Positions 12,542 through 16,404 of a stretch of 16,404 bases of DNA are shown one piece after another. The number at the start of each line of letters is the position of its first letter. Position 1 is the stretch's first letter. A model generated the notes under the pieces. It did no database searches and had not been told where the DNA came from. It worked only from the letters and a program-made list of their open reading frames with translations. Made by a program: the position numbers and the translations under genes. This DNA is from JBKHJZ01 sp046537875 (GTDB lineage Bacteria > Actinomycetota > Acidimicrobiia > Acidimicrobiales > VFJN01): assembly GCA_046537875.1 (NCBI GenBank), contig JBKHJZ010000061.1, positions 1 through 16,404 of the forward strand, read 5' to 3'.

Positions 12542-14260
12542 TCACGTGACGGTCACGGTCACCGCGTGGTGGCCGGTCGCGCCGTCGGGAGCGGGGGCGG
12601 CCTCCTCGGCGGTCTGCACCTCCCCGGTGGCGTCGGTGGCCCGGCACCGCAGCGTGTGCTCGCCCGGCTCGGCGTCCCAGCGGTACACCCACTGCACCCA
12701 GGTGTTGTCGCTGGCCGCGGTCCCGAGCTGCGCGACCTCCCACGGTCCGTCGTCCACCCGCACCTCGACGCGGGAGACGCCGGTGGCCGGTGCCCAGGCC
12801 ACACCGCCCACCGGCACCGTCCCCGCCGGCACGTCGCCCCTGCGGGGTACGTCGATGCGCGACTGGGTCTTGACCGGCGCCTCCTTGGCCCAGCCCCGCG
12901 GGACCCAGTAGGCGTCGAAGTCCTCGAGGCGCGTGAGCTCGATCTCGGTGAGCCACTTGGTGGCCGAGACGTAGCCGTACAGGCCGGCCACCACCAGCCG
13001 GGCCGGGTAGCCGTGCGCCGCGGGGAGCGGCTCGCCGTTCATGCCCACCGCCACCAGCGCCACCCGCCCGTCGAGCCCCACCTCGGTGGGGAAGCCCACC
13101 GTGAAGCCGTCGGTCGCCCGACCGACCACCTGGCTCGCCTCGGGCCGCACGGCCGCCCGCTCGAGGACGGCGGCCAGCGGCACGCCGAGCCACGAGGCGT
13201 TCCCGACGAGGTCGCCGCCCACCTCGTTGGAGACGCAGGCGAGGGTGACCGGCTCCTCGACCAGGTCCATGGCCAGGAGCTCGTCGAGGGTGAGCTCGTA
13301 CGGCGCGTCGACGAGGCCGGTGACGCGCAGCCGCCACGACTCGGCGTCCACCTGCGGTGTCACCAGCGCGGTGTCGATCCTGTAGAAGTCGTCGTTCGGC
13401 GTGATGTAGGGGCTGATCCCCGGGGTGTCGAGCAGCCCCCGGCCGGGCACCGGCGTGGATTGCTCCGGACCGGGCAGCACCAGCGCCTCCCGCTGAGCCT
13501 CGATCGACGACCGACCCCGCAGCGACCGGCCGCCCAACCCGACCACCGCGGCGGCGGCACCGGCCGCGCCCGCAGCGAGCAGGAACGACCGCCGGTCGGG
13601 TGTCTTCACGGTGGGGTCCCGGCGGGGGTCGGGCGCGCGCGACGAGCCCCGGGACGGGTCCCGGCGTGGGGCCGGCCCCGCAGCCGGAGCGACGACCCGG
13701 GGCGACAGCAGCAGCGCGAGCGTCACCACCCCGGCGGCGACGCCGACGACCGCCGAGGCCACGGCGAGCGGCACGCTGACGCCGGGGTCGACGACCTGGG
13801 CCCACAGCCCGACCAGGCCGAACAGGGCGAAGCCGGCGGCGGCACGGCCGAGCGACCGCAGCGCGGTCACCCCCAGAACGGCGCCGAACGCCAGGCTGAC
13901 CACCACGATCCCGGTGACCAGCGCGGCCTTGTCGTTCTGCCCGAACAGCTCGACGGCCAGGTCCTTGAGGCTGCCGGCGAAGCGGTCGATGAACTCGTTG
14001 CCGACCGCCGTGACCGCTCCGGTGCCGTCACCTGCGAGAGCGGTCGGCAGCTCGGCCGCGGCGAGCGCGGCCCCGGCCGCCACCACGCCGGCCAGCGCGC
14101 CAACCCAGCCGGGCGTGCCCGGTGGCCGCGACGATCCCGGCTCCCCGCCCGTCGCCCCCCACCGCGGGCCGGCCGCGCCCGCCTCCGGGCCCGCCGTGCC
14201 CCGCTCGGGTACCACCACGTTCCGCTCTGGCTCCGTCACGTTCCGCTCCCGTCCCATCAT
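12542..14260 (-). CDS. Membrane-anchored molybdopterin oxidoreductase, sulfite-oxidase type
   Basis: The 572-residue protein has a cytoplasmic tail of about 50 residues with degenerate 7-residue repeats, four membrane helices (about 52-70, 113-133, 140-157 and 162-186), and then a twin-arginine motif, DRRSFLLAAGAAG, at 222-234 inside the chain. After it comes an exported catalytic domain of the sulfite-oxidase fold: ISPYITPNDDFYRID near 282-296, the molybdenum ligand Cys342 in TLACVSNEVGG, and WLGVPLAAVLE, HGYPARLVV and YVSATKWLTEIEL further on. The C-terminal immunoglobulin-like dimerisation domain (about 475-570) contains VGGVAWAPATGVSRVEV and WVYRWDAEPGEH. No heme domain is present. The ATG at 14260 overlaps the kinase stop by 4 bp (ATGA), so translation is coupled. 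Substrate is unknown; sulfite, sulfoxides or other oxyanions are possible. Confidence 0.9.
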   Translation of the reverse strand: MMGRERNVTEPERNVVVPERGTAGPEAGAAGPRWGATGGEPGSSRPPGTPGWVGALAGVVAAGAALAAAELPTALAGDGTGAVTAVGNEFIDRFAGSLKDLAVELFGQNDKAALVTGIVVVSLAFGAVLGVTALRSLGRAAAGFALFGLVGLWAQVVDPGVSVPLAVASAVVGVAAGVVTLALLLSPRVVAPAAGPAPRRDPSRGSSRAPDPRRDPTVKTPDRRSFLLAAGAAGAAAAVVGLGGRSLRGRSSIEAQREALVLPGPEQSTPVPGRGLLDTPGISPYITPNDDFYRIDTALVTPQVDAESWRLRVTGLVDAPYELTLDELLAMDLVEEPVTLACVSNEVGGDLVGNASWLGVPLAAVLERAAVRPEASQVVGRATDGFTVGFPTEVGLDGRVALVAVGMNGEPLPAAHGYPARLVVAGLYGYVSATKWLTEIELTRLEDFDAYWVPRGWAKEAPVKTQSRIDVPRRGDVPAGTVPVGGVAWAPATGVSRVEVRVDDGPWEVAQLGTAASDNTWVQWVYRWDAEPGEHTLRCRATDATGEVQTAEEAAPAPDGATGHHAVTVTVT

Positions 14261-15486
14261 GCCGCCCGGACCGGGAGCCGCACGATGAACTCGCAGCCGC
14301 CGGCGCGGTTCCGGACCGAGATCCGACCGGCCCGCGCCTCGACCAGGCCGCGGGCGATCGCCAGCCCGAGCCCGCCCCCGCCGGTGTCACGGGAGCGGCT
14401 GGCGTCGCCCCGGAAGGCCACGTCGAACACCCGGTCGAGGTCGTCCACGGGGATGCCGCCGCACTCGTCGCCGACCACCAGCACCATCCCCGATCCGTCG
14501 GCGCGCACCGCCGCGGTCACCGTGCCGCCGGGTGCCGTGTGCCGGATGGCGTTGTCGAGCACGTTGTCGAGGGCACGGCGGAGGTCGGCCGACACCACCA
14601 GCTCGGGGCCCACGTCGTCGAGCTCGGGCAGGAGCCGCACCCCGTGCGCGTCGGCCCGGGCGGCGGCGGCATCGACCACCTCGCCGATCAGCTCGTGCAT
14701 CGGCACGAACGGCACGTCGATGGACGGCGCACCGGCCTCGATCCGGGCCAGCTCGAACAGGTCGTCCACCAGCCGGGCCAGGCGCTCGGCCTCCTGGCGG
14801 ATCGCCCGGTGGTAGCCCTGCACCTCGTCGGGCTCGGCGACCACGCCGTCCTCGAGCGCCTCCGCCATCGCGCGGATCGCCCCGATCGGGCTGCGGAGGT
14901 CGTGCGACACCCAGGCGACCAGCTCCCGCCGGGACGACTCCAGCCGGGCCGCGCGCTCGCGGGCCTCGACGAGCTGGCGGTGCGCCCGGGCCAGCACGCG
15001 GGAGAGCCGCTGCACCTCGGTGGTGACGAGGTGCTCCGCCGGGGGCACCACCCGGTGGGAATCGAGGGCGTCGACCTGGGTGCCGATGGCCTCGACGCTG
15101 TCGCGGAGCCCGCTGCCGAGCGCCCAGGCCGCGCTGGCGGCGACGGTCGCCGACAGCACCAGGACGATGCTGAGGACACCCAGGTCGTGCGCCGAGAGGA
15201 ACATGGCCCAGGCGGCGGCGCCCACGCCGACGGCCGTGGCGGTCACCGCCCCCAACGCCACGACGAAGCTGTGCGTCACCAGGCTGCGGTGGCGCAGGCG
15301 CGCCAGCACGAGCAGGGTCGCGCCGGCGGCGGCCGCCGCGCTGCCGCCGGCGATGCCCACCAGGGTCGCGGTCTCGGCGGGGCTGGCGCCCACGAGGACC
15401 GCAACCACCAGGGCGACGGCCGATCCGCCGGCGAGGATCAGCGGCGACCACGTCGGGCGGCGGCGCAGCGGGAGGCGATCGGTCAC
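14257..15486 (-). CDS. Sensor histidine kinase, four-helix membrane type
   Basis: The 409-residue protein has four hydrophobic segments (about 14-34, 40-60, 70-93 and 97-118) with short loops, so it probably senses a membrane or intramembrane signal rather than a periplasmic ligand. A coiled linker (about 150-185) leads to the H-box VAWVSHDLRSPIGAIRA with phospho-acceptor His195. The ATP-binding domain has the N-box DNVLDNAIRHT, a G1 box DECGGIP (Cys in place of the second-position Gly of DxGxG), the F-box VFDVAFRG and the G2 box TGGGGLGLAIARGL. The GTG at 15486 overlaps the response regulator stop codon by 4 bp (GTGA), which indicates translational coupling and decides the start; a longer open frame to 15618 lies inside the regulator gene. 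Partner regulator and probable target enzyme are in the same operon. Confidence 0.92.
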   Translation of the reverse strand: MTDRLPLRRRPTWSPLILAGGSAVALVVAVLVGASPAETATLVGIAGGSAAAAAGATLLVLARLRHRSLVTHSFVVALGAVTATAVGVGAAAWAMFLSAHDLGVLSIVLVLSATVAASAAWALGSGLRDSVEAIGTQVDALDSHRVVPPAEHLVTTEVQRLSRVLARAHRQLVEARERAARLESSRRELVAWVSHDLRSPIGAIRAMAEALEDGVVAEPDEVQGYHRAIRQEAERLARLVDDLFELARIEAGAPSIDVPFVPMHELIGEVVDAAAARADAHGVRLLPELDDVGPELVVSADLRRALDNVLDNAIRHTAPGGTVTAAVRADGSGMVLVVGDECGGIPVDDLDRVFDVAFRGDASRSRDTGGGGLGLAIARGLVEARAGRISVRNRAGGCEFIVRLPVRAA

Positions 15487-16217
15487 GGGTCGAACCGGTA
15501 GCCGACACCCCGCACGGTCACCAGGTGGCGGGGCGCCCGGGGGTCGTGCTCGGTCTTCTCGCGGAGGCGCTGCACGTGCACGGTGACCGTGGCGGTGTCG
15601 CCCACGTCGTAGCCCCACACCGTCCGGAGGAGCTCCTGGCGGGTGAACGCCTGCCGGGGGTGCGCCATGAGGTGCGCCAGCAGGTCGCGCTCCCTGGCGG
15701 TGAGGGCCAGCGGGCGCCCGGCCCGGCGGGCCTCGTGCGCCACCATGTCCAGCTCCAGGTCGCCCGCCCGGAGGAGCGCCGAGCCCTGCCCGGTCAGCGG
15801 CCCGGTCGCCCGCCGGAGCACGGCCCGGACCCTGGCGGTCAGCTCGCGGGGGGAGAACGGCTTGGCGACGTAGTCGTCGGCCCCGAGCTCGAGCCCCGTC
15901 ACCCGGTCCTCCTCGGAGCCGCGGGCGGTGAGCATCACCACGGGGATCGGTGCGACCCGTCGCAGCCGCCGGAACACCTCGATGCCGTGCAGGCCGGGCA
16001 GCATGAGGTCGAGCACGACCAGGTCGGGCAGCGAGTCGAGCGCCCGCCGGAGCCCCTCCCGGCCGTCACCAACGGCCTCCACGGCGAACCCCTCCCGCGC
16101 CAGGTACCGGCCGACGACGTCGGCGAGGCGGGCGTCGTCCTCGATGAGGAGGATCCGGGACGCCCCGTCGGGCGGGGGCTCGCCCACCGGCCGGGCGCTC
16201 GCAGGCCGAGTACGCAC
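15483..16217 (-). CDS. OmpR/PhoB-type response regulator
   Basis: The 244-residue protein has an unusual Pro/Arg-rich extension of 20 residues, then a receiver domain: RILLIEDDARLADVV with the acidic pair near 26-28, the phospho-acceptor Asp70 in LVVLDLMLPGLHG, the Thr/Ala switch in VVMLTARG and the conserved Lys in DDYVAKPFSPREL. The C-terminal winged helix (about 145-244) contains LALTARERDLLAHLMAHP, FTRQELLRTVWGYD and TVTVHVQRLREKTE, ending in LVTVRGVGYRF. The GTG at 16217 is preferred because the -10 hexamer TACCGT ends 7 nt before it. It is the first gene of the operon with the histidine kinase and the molybdoenzyme. Confidence 0.93.
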   Translation of the reverse strand: MRTRPASARPVGEPPPDGASRILLIEDDARLADVVGRYLAREGFAVEAVGDGREGLRRALDSLPDLVVLDLMLPGLHGIEVFRRLRRVAPIPVVMLTARGSEEDRVTGLELGADDYVAKPFSPRELTARVRAVLRRATGPLTGQGSALLRAGDLELDMVAHEARRAGRPLALTARERDLLAHLMAHPRQAFTRQELLRTVWGYDVGDTATVTVHVQRLREKTEHDPRAPRHLVTVRGVGYRFDP

Positions 16218-16224
16218 GACATCG

Positions 16225-16253
16225 ACGGTATGCGCCGAACCGCCCGCTGTCGC
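16225..16253 (-). promoter_or_regulatory. Probable leaderless promoter of the kinase-molybdoenzyme operon
   Basis: On the minus strand GCGACA (16253-16248) as -35 is followed by a 17-nt spacer and TACCGT (16230-16225) as -10. The predicted start falls at 16218, one base before the GTG at 16217. The -35 matches four of six consensus bases, so the call rests mainly on spacing. Confidence 0.5.
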
Positions 16254-16309
16254 CGCCCAGTGCCCCGATTTCGCGACTGGTTATCCGGGTGGCCGCGCCG
16301 CGCCGGCGG

Positions 16310-16404
16310 TCACAACGCCGGGAACCGGAGCGTCGCGGGGGCGACATGCCGGGGCCCCCGGACCCGCAGGTCGTGCCGGGTGGAGGCGCCGCGCCCGGTC
16401 ACGA
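16310..16404 (-). CDS. 3' end of an unidentified gene (partial)
   Basis: Reading the minus strand from the window edge, about 30 codons stay open to a TGA at 16310-16312, and nearly all end in G or C, as real genes here do. The residues end in ATLRFPAL. The fragment is too short to identify. It lies about 90 bp upstream of the response regulator start, in the same direction, with a promoter between them. Confidence 0.5.
   Translation of the reverse strand, partial: VTGRGASTRHDLRVRGPRHVAPATLRFPAL

Noticed and set aside
11978..14815. 945-codon open frame on the plus strand
   Set aside because: It is antisense to the molybdoenzyme and kinase genes, with no recognisable domain; the opposite strand holds well-conserved motifs in the right order.

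Overview
The window is very GC-rich with almost exclusively G/C third codon positions, and many genes appear to start from leaderless or near-leaderless promoters (TAnnnT hexamer about 7 nt before the start codon). The content fits a high-GC actinobacterium: a SigG-type ECF sigma factor with a SnoaL-like tail, DUF427 and DUF421 proteins, MarR/YceI, a SenX3-like histidine kinase with an OmpR-type regulator, and a Tat-linked sulfite-oxidase-type enzyme. An acidimicrobial-like or related lineage is possible, but the sequence alone does not settle it. No rRNA, tRNA, CRISPR array or transposase was seen.

Layout. 5-1796 (+): a DoxX-type membrane protein followed by a type II (mitochondrial-like) sulfide:quinone oxidoreductase, probably co-transcribed. 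1871-3376 (-): an acyl-CoA ligase of the AMP-forming class, convergent with the quinone reductase gene. 3599-4174 (+): a conserved protein of unknown function. 4255-4382: two copies of a nested hairpin repeat. 4431-5565 (-): YceI and a MarR regulator sharing an 18-bp operator-like sequence. 5674-6405 (-): a two-domain DUF427 protein. 6765-7475 (+): unknown protein followed by a good intrinsic terminator. 7628-8644 (+): a class II Fic AMP-transferase with a C-terminal DNA-binding domain, preceded by three TGTTCGGT sites; its codon use is less GC-biased than its neighbours. 8977-9321 (+): a STAS-like protein whose 3' end overlaps the convergent gene for a SigG-like sigma factor (9304-10320, -); a tandem 22-bp palindromic operator lies upstream of the sigma gene. 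10508-10957 (-): small membrane protein. 11065-11859 (-): an endonuclease V homologue missing catalytic residues. 11970-12497 (+): DUF421 membrane protein. 12542-16217 (-): response regulator, sensor kinase and a membrane-anchored molybdopterin oxidoreductase, joined by two 4-bp stop/start overlaps. 16310-16404 (-): the 3' end of another gene.

How the genes work together. The clearest functional unit is the translationally coupled regulator-kinase-molybdoenzyme operon, which suggests that the kinase controls the enzyme. The second is the MarR-YceI pair, where one operator sequence lies on both promoters. The DoxX/quinone reductase pair suggests sulfide detoxification or oxidation at the membrane. 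The Fic gene looks autoregulated and possibly acquired. Nothing here is a complete, demonstrably new multi-gene system; the most novel material is the regulatory DNA (nested hairpins, tandem operator, Fic start-site inverted repeat) and the degenerate endonuclease V.
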